DNA of 64,000 nucleotides from Streptomyces sp. NP160 (GCF_006335115.1 NZ_VDMJ01000030.1:1-64000); one strand, 5' to 3'; positions 8,890 to 17,688 are shown, counted from the stretch's first letter. Numbers and translations are program-made. The notes: generated by a model from the sequence alone, not told the origin.

Positions 8890-9716
8890 TGCGCACCGCC
8901 CAGCGCTGGTGGGTCGGCGCCCTGGCGATCGCCGCCAGCGTCGTCGTCTTCCTCGTGCCGTTCGCCTTCATCGTGCTGCAGGCCGGCAAGGACGCCACCG
9001 ACGCCTCCCGGCTGAGCTTCTCCTGGCCCGAGCGGCCGCAGTTCGTGGAGAACCTCGTGGCGGTGCTCGAGTCGCGCGACTACATCCTCATCATCGCGTT
9101 CATCAACAGCACGATCCTCACGGTCGTCTCGGTGGCGTTCCTCGTGGTCCTCGGCGCGATGGTCGCCTTCGTGCTCCAGCGGCGCACCACCCGCTGGACC
9201 GGCCTCATCAACTTCCTCGTGCTGGCCGGTCTCATCGTGCCGCCGGCCGTGGTGCCCACCATCTGGGTGCTCCAGGGCATCGGCCTGTTCGGCACCATGC
9301 CGGGGCTCGTCCTCGTGGAGGTCGCCTTCGGGCTGTCCTTCTCGGTGCTGCTGTTCCGCGCCTTCATCTCCTCGATCCCGCGCGAGCTGGACGAGGCGGC
9401 GATCATCGACGGCGCTGGCCCGCTGCGCCTGTTCTTCCGCGTGGTCTTCCCGCTGCTGCGCTCGGTGGTGGTCACGGTGGTCGTCGTGCAGTCGGTGGCC
9501 GTCTTCAACGACTTCGCCAACCCGCTGTACTTCCTGCCCGGCGAGCAGAACGCGACGGTGCAGCTGACGCTCTTCAACTTCCAGAGCCAGTACAACACCA
9601 GCTTCAACCTGCTCTTCATGAACATCCTCCTCATCACCATCCCGCCGCTGGTGATGTACGTGTTCTTCAACCGCCAGATCGTGGCCGGCATGACGTCCGG
9701 CGCCGTCAAGGGCTGA
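8889..9716 (+). CDS. ABC sugar transporter permease 2 (CUT1)
   Basis: 275 residues, six membrane segments, with the EAA-loop ELDEAAIIDGAGPLRLFF. The length and loop are typical of MalG-like second permeases. The ATG overlaps the stop of permease 1 (TGATG); a GTG one codon earlier is also possible. It forms a heterodimer with permease 1 in the cytoplasmic membrane. The rhamnosidase gene follows after 14 nt, so transport and hydrolysis are co-transcribed. Confidence 0.9.
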   Translation: MRTAQRWWVGALAIAASVVVFLVPFAFIVLQAGKDATDASRLSFSWPERPQFVENLVAVLESRDYILIIAFINSTILTVVSVAFLVVLGAMVAFVLQRRTTRWTGLINFLVLAGLIVPPAVVPTIWVLQGIGLFGTMPGLVLVEVAFGLSFSVLLFRAFISSIPRELDEAAIIDGAGPLRLFFRVVFPLLRSVVVTVVVVQSVAVFNDFANPLYFLPGEQNATVQLTLFNFQSQYNTSFNLLFMNILLITIPPLVMYVFFNRQIVAGMTSGAVKG

Positions 9717-9730
9717 CAGGAGCTCCTCGC

Positions 9731-12109
9731 GTGACCACCACCTCGCCCGCTGCCGGGCCGACCGCACTCGACGGAACCGCCGTGGACCTCCTCGAGCGCG
9801 CCACCCTCCTCACCGCCGACGGCGCCGCCCGCGGCGAGGTGGTGGTGCTCTCCGGCGAGCTGCAGCTCGAGCGGCCGCGCTCGGCGGTCGTGAGCGCCCG
9901 CGTCGCGGCGACCGCGCAGGGCGTCTACGACCTCGCGCTCGACGGTGCCCCCGTGGGGGAGGACCTCCTGGCGCCCGGCTGGACCGCCTACGAGTGGCGG
10001 CTGCAGGTGCAGGAGCACGACGTCACCGACGCCGTGCGCGCCGGCGCGGGCGGACGGGTGCGCCTCTCCGCCCGCCTGGGCAACGGCTGGTGGCGCGGCG
10101 GTCTGGGGTTCGCCGCGGCGAACGCCGACTACGGCGACGAGACCGGCCTGCTCGCCGTCCTGGAGGTCACCTACGACGACGGCGCGGTGCAGCGCCTGGC
10201 CACCGCCGCCGACGGCTCGTGGACCGCCGCCACCTGCGAGGTCGTGGAGAACTCCCTCTACGGCGGCGAGCGCGTGGACGCCCGCCTGCGCGACCGCCCC
10301 GGTCGTGGCCTCTCCGTGCGCGAGGGGGCGTTCGAGCGCGAGGACGGACGCGGCGGCCGGCGGCTCGTGCCGCAGGTCGCCGCACCCGTGCGCCGCCAGG
10401 AGGTGCTCAGGGCCCAGCGCGTCTGGACCTCGCCCTCCGGCGCGACCCTCGTCGACGTCGGCCAGAACCTCGTCGGGTGGGTCAGGCTCGCGGTGCCCGG
10501 TGCGCCGGACCTCGCGGGCGCCGAGGTGGTGCTGCGCCACGCCGAGGTGCTCGAGGGCGGTGAGCTGGGCACCCGTCCGCTGCGCGGCGCCGCTGCCACG
10601 GACGTCTTCGTGCTCTCCGGCGCGGACGTCGACGTCTTCGAGCCGTCCTTCACCTTCCACGGCTTCCGCTACGTCGAGGTGACCGGCTTCCCCGGTGACC
10701 ACGACGCGCTCGCCGAGGCGCTGGAGGCCGTCGTCGTCGGGTCCCAGCTGCGGCGCACCGGGACCTTCGCCTGTTCCGAGCCCCTGGTCGACCAGCTGGT
10801 CAGCAACTCGGTGTGGGGGCAGAAGGGCAACTTCCTCTCGGTCCCCACCGACTGCCCGCAGCGCGACGAGCGGCTCGGCTGGACCGGCGACATCGCCGTC
10901 TACGCACCGACGGCCGCCTTCCAGTTCGACGTGGCCGACTTCCTGCACTCCTGGCTGCTCGACGTGCCCTGCGAGATGTCCCACCGCCCCGACGGTGCGG
11001 TGCCGGTGACCGTCCCGGACGTGCTCAAGCACGCCCGCTTCGACGGGCCGCCGCCCTTCCCCGAGGTGGGTGCGCAGGCGATCTGGTCCGACGCGGCGGC
11101 GTGGGTGCCGCTGGCGCTGTGGACCGCGTACGGAGACCTCGACAGGCTCGCCGCCCACTACCCGGGGGTGCTGGCGCACATCGCGTCGGTGGAGCCGCTG
11201 CTGTCGCCGTCGGGCCTGTGGGACTCCGGCATGCAGCTGGCCGACTGGCTCGACCCCGACGCTCCGCCGGATGCCCCCTGGCAGGCCAAGGCCCACCCGG
11301 GCGTGGTCGCCACCGCGAGCTTCCACCGGTCGGTGGCGTTCGCCGCGGAGGCGGCGCGGCTGCTGGGCCACGACGACGACGCCGAGCGCCTGACCGTCCT
11401 GGCCGCTCGGCTGCGCACGGCGTTCCGGGCCGCCTACGTGCACCGCGCCGCGGCCGACGCCCCCGACGGCGCCACGGGCCTGCGCGTGGAGTCCGACTGC
11501 GCCACGGTCTACGCCCTGGCGGTGTGCTTCGGGATGCTCGAGGACGACGAGGAGCAGGCGGCCGCGGACCGGCTCGCCCAGCTCGTGGAGTCCGCCGGCC
11601 ACCGGGTGTCCACCGGCTTCGCCGGCACGCCCTACGTCACCTGGGCGCTGTCCGAGCACGGCCATGTCGAGACCGCCTACCGGCTGCTGCTGGAGACGGG
11701 CTGCCCGTCCTGGCTCTACACGGTCTCGATGGGCGCCACCACCGTCTGGGAGCGGTGGGACTCGATGCTGCCCGACGGGTCCATCAACCCCGGGGAGATG
11801 ACCTCGTTCAACCACTACGCGCTCGGCGCCGTGTGCGACTGGGTCTACCAGGTGGTGGGCGGACTGCGGCCCGCGGAACCCGGCTACCGCCGGGTGCGCG
11901 TGCAGCCCGTGCCCGGACCCGGCATCACGTGGGCCAGCACGGCGCTCGACTCGCCCGTCGGCCGCATCGAGGTCGACTGGCGCAGCGAGGGCGGTGAGCT
12001 GTCGGTGCGGGTGTCGCTGCCGGAGGGCGTCCCCGCCGACGTCGTGCTCCCCGACGGCACGGCGCGCGCCGTGGTCGGCGGGGAGCACGAGCTGCGCTGC
12101 TCGGTCTGA
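9731..12109 (+). CDS. GH78 alpha-L-rhamnosidase
   Basis: 792 residues. N-terminal beta-domains (the carbohydrate-binding-like rhamnosidase N region, with GWTAYEWRLQ and LGNGWWRGGLGF) are followed by the (alpha/alpha)6 catalytic barrel. The barrel carries the GH78 signature DCPQRDERLGWTGD around residue 375, which holds the acidic catalytic cluster, and later ATTVWERWDS and a C-terminal beta-domain. There is no signal peptide, so it is cytoplasmic and would act on imported rhamnosides, releasing L-rhamnose by inversion. The start is a GTG with AGGAG 7 nt upstream. As the last gene of the importer operon under the LacI operator, it feeds the rhaI-rhaE-rhaB pathway. Confidence 0.93.
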   Translation: MTTTSPAAGPTALDGTAVDLLERATLLTADGAARGEVVVLSGELQLERPRSAVVSARVAATAQGVYDLALDGAPVGEDLLAPGWTAYEWRLQVQEHDVTDAVRAGAGGRVRLSARLGNGWWRGGLGFAAANADYGDETGLLAVLEVTYDDGAVQRLATAADGSWTAATCEVVENSLYGGERVDARLRDRPGRGLSVREGAFEREDGRGGRRLVPQVAAPVRRQEVLRAQRVWTSPSGATLVDVGQNLVGWVRLAVPGAPDLAGAEVVLRHAEVLEGGELGTRPLRGAAATDVFVLSGADVDVFEPSFTFHGFRYVEVTGFPGDHDALAEALEAVVVGSQLRRTGTFACSEPLVDQLVSNSVWGQKGNFLSVPTDCPQRDERLGWTGDIAVYAPTAAFQFDVADFLHSWLLDVPCEMSHRPDGAVPVTVPDVLKHARFDGPPPFPEVGAQAIWSDAAAWVPLALWTAYGDLDRLAAHYPGVLAHIASVEPLLSPSGLWDSGMQLADWLDPDAPPDAPWQAKAHPGVVATASFHRSVAFAAEAARLLGHDDDAERLTVLAARLRTAFRAAYVHRAAADAPDGATGLRVESDCATVYALAVCFGMLEDDEEQAAADRLAQLVESAGHRVSTGFAGTPYVTWALSEHGHVETAYRLLLETGCPSWLYTVSMGATTVWERWDSMLPDGSINPGEMTSFNHYALGAVCDWVYQVVGGLRPAEPGYRRVRVQPVPGPGITWASTALDSPVGRIEVDWRSEGGELSVRVSLPEGVPADVVLPDGTARAVVGGEHELRCSV

Positions 12110-12121
12110 GCGGCTCGCCCG

Positions 12122-12763
12122 TCAGCCGGTCGTGCGCTCCCGCGAGGGGTGCGCGACCGGCTCCCCGCTGACGTCGAGCGGCTCGACGAGGAGCCCGTCG
12201 AGGTGGCGCTGGACGTCGTCGGCGATGTCGACGTCGACCCCGCTGAGCCACAGCAGCTGGAGGCCCTCCGTGACGGCCAGCAGGCTGTTCGCCGCGCGCC
12301 GCGGCTCGACGCCCGGGCGAAGGCCGCCTTCGGCCCGGACGGCCGCGAAGGCCCCGGCCACGGCGTCGGCGATGCGCGTGAAGCGCTCGGCGAAGTACGC
12401 GTGGGCCGGGTGGTCGGGGTCGGTCGCCTCCGCCGCGAGCACCGCGTAGAGCTGCACGGTGCCGCGCTGCTCGCGCTGGGTCCGGGAGATCTCCACCAGG
12501 CCGGCGAGGAAGTCGCGGCCGGTGCGTCCCGTCAGGAGCCCCTCGGCTGCGGCGTCGCGCTGCTCGAGCACGGCGCGCAGCAGCGCGACCTTGCCGCCGG
12601 CGAAGTGGTGCAGGACCCCGGTCTGCGTCATGCCGACCTCGCGCGCCACCTCCGCCAGGGAGCTGGCGGTGTACCCGCCGCGGGCGAAGACGGCGGCAGC
12701 CGCCTCGAGGATCTGGGCCCGTCGCTCGGCGCTCTTGCGGTACTCGCCACGGGGTCCGGCCAC
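12122..12763 (-). CDS. TetR-family transcriptional regulator
   Basis: 213 residues with an N-terminal TetR helix-turn-helix (ILEAAAAVFARGGYTASSLAEVAREVGMT, spanning roughly residues 18-46) and a divergent ligand-binding domain. It is divergent from the MFS/GH1 operon. A long inverted repeat lies between the two genes, so it probably represses that operon and perhaps itself. A TAGCCT -10 box ends 6 nt before its GTG start, with no ribosome-binding site, suggesting a leaderless transcript. The ligand is unknown; a flavonoid or glucoside would fit the neighbours. It converges on the rhamnosidase gene with only 12 bp between the two. Confidence 0.88.
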   Translation of the reverse strand: MAGPRGEYRKSAERRAQILEAAAAVFARGGYTASSLAEVAREVGMTQTGVLHHFAGGKVALLRAVLEQRDAAAEGLLTGRTGRDFLAGLVEISRTQREQRGTVQLYAVLAAEATDPDHPAHAYFAERFTRIADAVAGAFAAVRAEGGLRPGVEPRRAANSLLAVTEGLQLLWLSGVDVDIADDVQRHLDGLLVEPLDVSGEPVAHPSRERTTG

Positions 12764-12769
12764 TCGGGG

Positions 12770-12775
12770 AGGCTA
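12770..12775 (-). promoter_or_regulatory. -10 box of leaderless tetR-family gene
   Basis: On the minus strand TAGCCT, 6 nt before the GTG start at 12763. Predicted from position and lack of a Shine-Dalgarno sequence. Confidence 0.4.
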
Positions 12776-12785
12776 GCGTCGACCA

Positions 12786-12809
12786 AAAACCTTGACCTAC
12801 CAATGTTTT
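12786..12809. promoter_or_regulatory. Putative TetR operator (inverted repeat)
   Basis: Arms AAAACCTTG (12786-12794) and CAATGTTTT (12801-12809) separated by ACCTAC: 8 of 9 arm positions are complementary. This AT-rich patch stands out in GC-rich DNA and overlaps the probable -35 element of the MFS operon. Confidence 0.6.
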
Positions 12810-12820
12810 CACCCTACCGT
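12792..12820 (+). promoter_or_regulatory. Predicted promoter of MFS / glucosidase / quercetinase operon
   Basis: TTGACC (12792-12797), 17-bp spacer, TACCGT (12815-12820). The -35 lies within the inverted repeat, so a bound TetR protein would exclude polymerase. Confidence 0.4.
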
Positions 12821-12904
12821 CGAGCCACCCCGGACGCGGGGCCGTCACCGTCGACACCGGTCACCGCCGCACCACCGCGGTGTGACCCCGGCAAGGGAGC
12901 CGTC

Positions 12905-14236
12905 ATGACCACGCCCCTGCACGTCCCCCCCACCGACCCGGCACCGGTCGCCAGCCCCGACCCCCTGGCGGCCGCGGTCCTGACGACCGGCTCCGCTCCG
13001 GGCGCGGTCCCACCCGCCGCCCCACCGACCCGCCGCGGCTTCGTCGCGCTGCTGGTCCTCGCGGCCGTCGGAGCGGGCGCTGCGCAGATGGTCGCGGCGC
13101 TGCTGTCCCTCACCCTCAAGGCCACGGCCCTCGACGCCGCGGGCGCCACCACGATCATCAGCCTCTCCAGCGGCATCGCCGGTGTCGTGACGCTGCTGAC
13201 GCTCCCGACCATCGGCGCGCTGTCCGACCGCACCCGCTCGCGGTTCGGGCGCCGCCGCCCCTACCTCGTCGCCTCCGCGGGGTCCTTCGCCCTCGGCGGT
13301 GCCCTGCTGGTCGTGGCGCCGAACGTCCCCCTCTTCGTCGCCGCGCACCTGCTCATCACGCTCGGCTTCGTGGCGGCCAGCGTCACCACCACCGCCCTGC
13401 TCGCCGACCAGGTCCCCGCGGACCGCCGTGGCCCCGCCGCTGCGTTCCTCAGCCTCTCCACCGCCATGGGCGCGCTGGTGGGCCTCACCATCGCCCAGCC
13501 CTTCGGCGCGCAGCTCGCGCTGGTCGTGGGCCTGCCCACCGCCTTCGCCGTCGTCACCCTCGTCCTGCTGGCCGTCTTCCTCCGCGAGGAGCGCCTCACC
13601 GCGCCGCCGGCCCGCTTCGCCCTGCGCCAGGCCGTCGGCGTCTTCTGGGTCGACCCCGTCCGCCACCCCGACTTCGCCCTCGTGTTCGCCAGCCGCATGC
13701 TCGTCTTCTCCGGCGTCGCAGCGCTCAACGGGTACCAGGCCATCTACCTGCTGCAGGAGATCGGGCTGACGCCGGCCGGCCTCGGCGGCGCCATCCTGCT
13801 GACCGTGGTGGTCAACTGCGGCCTGTCGCTGCTCGTCGCGCCGTTCATCGGCAGGCTCAGCGACCGGCTCGGCGTGCGCAGGCCGTTCATCCTCGTCGCC
13901 GCGCTCATCCTCGGCGCCGGGCTCGTGGCTGCCTCGGCCGCCACCGGCTTCCCCTCCTACCTCGTCGCCTGCGGCGTGGTGGCGCTGGGCCAGGGCGTGT
14001 ACTTCGCCGTCGAGCTGGCGCTGGCCACGCGCGTGCTGCCCGACCCGGAGAACCCCGCCAAGGACCTGGCGCTCGTCAAGGTCGCCGACAACCTGCCCGT
14101 CACCCTCGTCGCCGCCGTCGCTCCCGCCCTGCTCGCCATCGGCGGCGGGGGGAACTTCGCAGCGCTGTTCATCGCCGGTGCCGCCAGCGCCGTGCTCGGC
14201 GGTGTGCTCATCCTCTTCGTCCGCGGCTCCCGCTGA
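12905..14236 (+). CDS. MFS transporter (GPH/SLC45-like sugar or glycoside uptake)
   Basis: 443 residues with about 12 membrane segments and the MFS loop-2 motif SDRTRSRFGRRRPYLVAS, which is typical of sugar:cation symporters and SLC45-like carriers. A second copy of the motif (SDRLGVRRPF) follows the central loop. The ATG was chosen because upstream codons lie in the regulatory region. It is the first gene of an operon with GH1 glucosidase, esterase and bicupin dioxygenase, so it probably imports the glycoside or aglycone these enzymes use. Substrate and coupling ion are not determinable here. Confidence 0.85.
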   Translation: MTTPLHVPPTDPAPVASPDPLAAAVLTTGSAPGAVPPAAPPTRRGFVALLVLAAVGAGAAQMVAALLSLTLKATALDAAGATTIISLSSGIAGVVTLLTLPTIGALSDRTRSRFGRRRPYLVASAGSFALGGALLVVAPNVPLFVAAHLLITLGFVAASVTTTALLADQVPADRRGPAAAFLSLSTAMGALVGLTIAQPFGAQLALVVGLPTAFAVVTLVLLAVFLREERLTAPPARFALRQAVGVFWVDPVRHPDFALVFASRMLVFSGVAALNGYQAIYLLQEIGLTPAGLGGAILLTVVVNCGLSLLVAPFIGRLSDRLGVRRPFILVAALILGAGLVAASAATGFPSYLVACGVVALGQGVYFAVELALATRVLPDPENPAKDLALVKVADNLPVTLVAAVAPALLAIGGGGNFAALFIAGAASAVLGGVLILFVRGSR

Positions 14237-14282
14237 GCAGAGCGCGCTGACCCCGCACGACCCGCGACCCCAGGAGACCCCC

Positions 14283-15527
14283 GTGACCCAGCGCTTCCCC
14301 GACGGCTTCCTCTGGGGCGTCGCCACCTCCGGCCACCAGGTCGAGGGCGACGACGTCCACAGCGACACCTGGTTCCTCGAGCACGTCTCGCCGACGCTCT
14401 TCGCAGAGCCCAGCGGTGCCGCCTGCAGGACGCTGGAGCGCTGGCAGGAGGACCTGGACCTCGCCGCCGGCATGGGCCTGGACGCCTTCCGCTTCTCCGT
14501 GGAGTGGGCGCGCGTGGAGCCGGTGCGCGGGCAGGTGGACCCCGCGGCGCTCGACCACTACGAGCGCGTGGTGGACGGCTGCCTCGAGCGGGGGCTCGCC
14601 CCGCTGGTGACGTTCAACCACTTCACCTCGCCGCACTGGTTCGCGGCGTCCGGGTCCTGGCTGGCCCTCGGTGCGGCGGAGCTGTTCGCCGCGCAGTGCG
14701 AGCGCGTGGTGGCGCGCTTCGGCGACCGCATCCGCGCCGCGGTGACGCTCAACGAGCCGAACCTCGAGCAGCTGCTCACCGCCGGCGGCAAGCTGCCGCC
14801 GGTGGCCGAGCAGGTCAAGCGGGACATGCTCGCCGCGGCGGCGCGGGCCGCGGGCAGCGCGACCTACCTCAGCTCCAACGTCGTCCCCTCCGACCTGCAG
14901 CACGAGGTGCAGGCGGCCACCACCGCCGCGCACCGCACCGCACGGGCCGCGGTCAAGGCCCTCCGGCCCGACCTGCCGGTGGGCGTGTCGATCGCCATCT
15001 GCGACGACGCCGCCCTGCCGGGGGGCGAGGCGCGCCGCGACGCGCGGCGCGCCGCCGTCTACGACCACTGGCTCCGGGTGGCGCGCGAGGACGACTTCAT
15101 CGGCGTGCAGAACTACGAGCGCGTCGTGCACGGCCCGCACGGTGAGGTGGTGCCGCCCGGCCCGCGCAACGGGATGGGCACGGCCATCGAGCCGGCGTCG
15201 CTGGCGGGGGCCGTGAGGTACGCCCACGAGGTCTCGGGCGTCCCCGTGCTCGTCACCGAGCACGGGATCCAGACCGACGACGACGGCCAGCGCGCCGCCT
15301 TCATCCCCGCGGCCCTCGACGAGCTGGCGCGCGAGGTGGCCGAGGGCACCCCCGTGCTCGGCTACTGCCACTGGACGCTGCTCGACAACTTCGAGTGGAT
15401 CTTCGGCTACGGGCCCAAGCTCGGCCTGGTGTCGGTGGACCGGGAGACCTTCGAGCGCACGCCCAAGCCCAGCGCCGGCGTCTACGCCGGCGTCGTGGCC
15501 ACCCACCGCCCCGTCCCCGTGGCATGA
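14283..15527 (+). CDS. GH1 beta-glucosidase-like glycoside hydrolase
   Basis: 414 residues, a little short for GH1 (usually about 450). FPDGFLWGVATSGHQVEG is the family N-terminal signature. TLNEPN holds the acid/base Glu and VTEHGIQT the nucleophile Glu (ITENG motif with His instead of Asn). NFEWIFGYGPKLGL is the C-terminal substrate loop. It has no signal peptide and is cytoplasmic. Start: GTG after AGGAG. It overlaps the esterase gene by 4 nt (ATGA). In this operon it would remove glucose from a glucoside, for example after rhamnose has been cut from rutinose; 6-phospho-glucosides are less likely with an MFS carrier. Confidence 0.88.
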   Translation: MTQRFPDGFLWGVATSGHQVEGDDVHSDTWFLEHVSPTLFAEPSGAACRTLERWQEDLDLAAGMGLDAFRFSVEWARVEPVRGQVDPAALDHYERVVDGCLERGLAPLVTFNHFTSPHWFAASGSWLALGAAELFAAQCERVVARFGDRIRAAVTLNEPNLEQLLTAGGKLPPVAEQVKRDMLAAAARAAGSATYLSSNVVPSDLQHEVQAATTAAHRTARAAVKALRPDLPVGVSIAICDDAALPGGEARRDARRAAVYDHWLRVAREDDFIGVQNYERVVHGPHGEVVPPGPRNGMGTAIEPASLAGAVRYAHEVSGVPVLVTEHGIQTDDDGQRAAFIPAALDELAREVAEGTPVLGYCHWTLLDNFEWIFGYGPKLGLVSVDRETFERTPKPSAGVYAGVVATHRPVPVA

Positions 15528-16531
15528 CGGTTCCGGTGCAGGGGAGCGCTCCCCGCCACGAGCTGGTCTACGCCCAGCGGGACAGCGGTCCGCTGGTGCT
15601 CGACCTCGTGCTGCCGGCGCAGCCCGCGGCTCTGCGCCCGACCGCGGCACCTGCTCCCGTGGTGGTGTGGCTGCACGGCGGCGGGTGGTTCACCGGCGAC
15701 CGCCACCTGGCACCTGACCTGACGCGGTGGTTCGCCGCTCGCGGGCTGGCCATGGCCTCGATCGAGTACCGCCTCAGCGGTCAGGCCCTCTTCCCCGCCC
15801 AGCTCCACGACGTGCGCGCCGCGGTGCGGTTCCTGCGGGCGCACGCCGACGAGCTCGGCCTCGACGCCGAGCGCATCGGCCTGTGGGGCTCCTCGGCCGG
15901 TGGGCACCTGGCAGCGCTGGCCGGCCTCACCGGGCACGTGCACGCGCTGCCCGGTGAGGACGTCGGCGCCGACGATCCGAGCGCTGCGGTGCAGGCGGTG
16001 GCCGAGGGGTACGGCCCGGTCGACCTCGAGCGCGTCGTGGCCGAGGCGCCGACCTCGGCGCCGCCGGCGATGAGCGGGGCCAACGCCCCCGAGGCCCGGC
16101 TGCTGGGCGGCCTGCCGTCCGAGCGCCGCGAGCTGGCGCGTGACGCGTGCCTGCTGACGCACGTGACGGACGCCGCACCGCCGTTCCAGATCGCGCACGG
16201 CACCGAGGACGTGCTCGTGCGCGCCAGCCAGAGCGCACTGCTCCACGAGGCCCTCGTGGCGGCCGGGGTCGAGAGCTCCCTGCACCTGGTGGCGGGCTAC
16301 CGGCACGGCTTCCTCAACCCCGCCGGGGCCGTGGAGGTGCCCGGTCCTCCCGTCTTCGACGACGGGCGCCTCGAGCGCGAAGGGGCAGCTCCCTCGGCGT
16401 GCCGGTGGTCCGTGCCCGGTGCCGAGGAGCGCACGGGGCCGAGCAGCTTCAGCTTCGACGTGGTGGGTGACTTCCTCGCCCGCCACCTGGGCGTCTACGA
16501 CGACGGACGAGGAGAGGGGTCACAGCGGTGA
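15524..16531 (+). CDS. Alpha/beta-hydrolase fold esterase (BD-FAE / HSL-like)
   Basis: 335 residues. The oxyanion motif HGGGWF, the nucleophile elbow GSSAGG (Ser about 127), and a C-terminal HGTEDVLV Asp with YRHGF His give a complete catalytic triad. Family members hydrolyse small esters, including phenolic and acetylated carbohydrate esters. Its ATG overlaps the GH1 stop, and its stop overlaps the bicupin GTG, so the four genes are translationally coupled. A suggested role (inference) is hydrolysis of the depside ester formed by quercetin 2,3-dioxygenase to protocatechuate and a phloroglucinol carboxylate; deacylation of acylated flavonoid glycosides is an alternative. Confidence 0.82.
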   Translation: MTVPVQGSAPRHELVYAQRDSGPLVLDLVLPAQPAALRPTAAPAPVVVWLHGGGWFTGDRHLAPDLTRWFAARGLAMASIEYRLSGQALFPAQLHDVRAAVRFLRAHADELGLDAERIGLWGSSAGGHLAALAGLTGHVHALPGEDVGADDPSAAVQAVAEGYGPVDLERVVAEAPTSAPPAMSGANAPEARLLGGLPSERRELARDACLLTHVTDAAPPFQIAHGTEDVLVRASQSALLHEALVAAGVESSLHLVAGYRHGFLNPAGAVEVPGPPVFDDGRLEREGAAPSACRWSVPGAEERTGPSSFSFDVVGDFLARHLGVYDDGRGEGSQR

Positions 16532-17622
16532 GCATCGACCTGGAGGTGGTGCACGGTCTCTCGCCGGTGCGCAACGCGCTCCCGGGGGAGCCGGTGCCCT
16601 ACGCCGTCGCCCACGGCGAGGGGCTGCGCTACGAGCTGGACGGACAGCTCTGGACCGTCTTCGCCCGCGCCTCGGACACCGGGGGGCTGTTCGACGCCGC
16701 GTGGGTCGACGGCCCGCGCGGCTCGGTGGTCGCCCCGCACGCGCACCGCGACCAGCAGCGGTCCTTCGTCGTCGTCAAGGGCAGCGTCCGCGTGCAGCTG
16801 GGTGCGTCGGCGCGCGTGCTCGTGCCGGGGGACTCGTTCACCGTCCCCGCCGGGACGCCCGTCGGCTGGCGCTTCCTCGCGCACACCACCCGGCTGCTCG
16901 TGTGGGCCGCGCCGGGAGGTGCCCTCGACCTGGTGGAGCGCCTGGGCACGCCGGTGGACGTCCACGCGCACCGTGACGCCCCGTCCGGACCGCCCGCGCC
17001 CGGACTGCGCCGCGAGGCCGGGGAGGCCCTGGGCGTGACCTTCCCGTCGGTGGAGGAGGTCCTGACGTCCGACGCGTGGGACGCGGAGCTCCCCGCGGGC
17101 GTGGAGCCGTACTTCCTGCGCGCGGGGGAGGGCGACCGCCTGCGCACGCCCGACGCGCTGTACACCTACCTCTCCCGGGGCAGGAACACCGACCACCGCT
17201 ACTTCGCCATCCACACCGTCGGAGCCCCCGGGCAGTACTTCGGGCGGCACTTCCACCGCCAGCACACCGAGAACTTCGTGTGCCTCGCGGGCCGGGTGTG
17301 GCTGTGGGTCAACGGCACCGAGCTGCTGCTCACCCCGGGCGACTTCGTGCACGCGCCCGCCGGGACCATCCACACGTTCGCCTTCGACGCCCACCGCACC
17401 GAGATGCTCGGGATCCTCAGCCCCGACGTCTTCGAGCCGTTCTTCGGCGTCCTCGGCTCGTCCACGCAGGACCGCTCCTACGCCGAGCCGGGCACGATGA
17501 GCAGCCGGGAGACGGACCTCGTGGGCCCTCCTCCGGTGCACGTGCTGCAGAAGCTGCAGGACGAGCTCGACCTCGTCCTGGTCGGGCCTCCCCCCCAGCG
17601 CCTCGCCGGACGGGACGTCTGA
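16528..17622 (+). CDS. Bicupin dioxygenase, quercetin 2,3-dioxygenase-like
   Basis: 364 residues with two cupin domains (about 35-130 and 215-300), matching the size and layout of bacterial quercetinases, which open the flavonol C ring and release CO. The C-terminal cupin has a complete metal site: His241, His243, Glu248 and His282 (HxHxxxxE, then PAGTIH). The N-terminal cupin keeps His71 and His73, but Arg78 replaces Glu and Val112 stands where the fourth His belongs (PAGTPVGW), so it probably binds no metal. GTGA overlap with the esterase makes it the last gene of the operon. Other aromatic substrates are possible, but rhamnosidase and glucosidase neighbours favour flavonols. Confidence 0.8.
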   Translation: MSIDLEVVHGLSPVRNALPGEPVPYAVAHGEGLRYELDGQLWTVFARASDTGGLFDAAWVDGPRGSVVAPHAHRDQQRSFVVVKGSVRVQLGASARVLVPGDSFTVPAGTPVGWRFLAHTTRLLVWAAPGGALDLVERLGTPVDVHAHRDAPSGPPAPGLRREAGEALGVTFPSVEEVLTSDAWDAELPAGVEPYFLRAGEGDRLRTPDALYTYLSRGRNTDHRYFAIHTVGAPGQYFGRHFHRQHTENFVCLAGRVWLWVNGTELLLTPGDFVHAPAGTIHTFAFDAHRTEMLGILSPDVFEPFFGVLGSSTQDRSYAEPGTMSSRETDLVGPPPVHVLQKLQDELDLVLVGPPPQRLAGRDV

Positions 17623-17688
17623 GCCCAGCGGGTCCCGCGAGGGGGCCTGAGGCCGCCGGCCAGCTCGGCGACCTCTGCCGCGGCGTGC

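Noticed and set aside
9080-12088. A 1002-codon open frame on the minus strand
   Set aside because: It is the antisense shadow of the permease and rhamnosidase genes; its product is Gly/His/Arg/Val-rich with no domain, as expected for high-GC DNA.
12845-14473. Long minus-strand frame opposite the MFS gene
   Set aside because: Composition is Gly/Asp/Arg repeats without any motif, while the plus strand encodes a clear 12-helix transporter.
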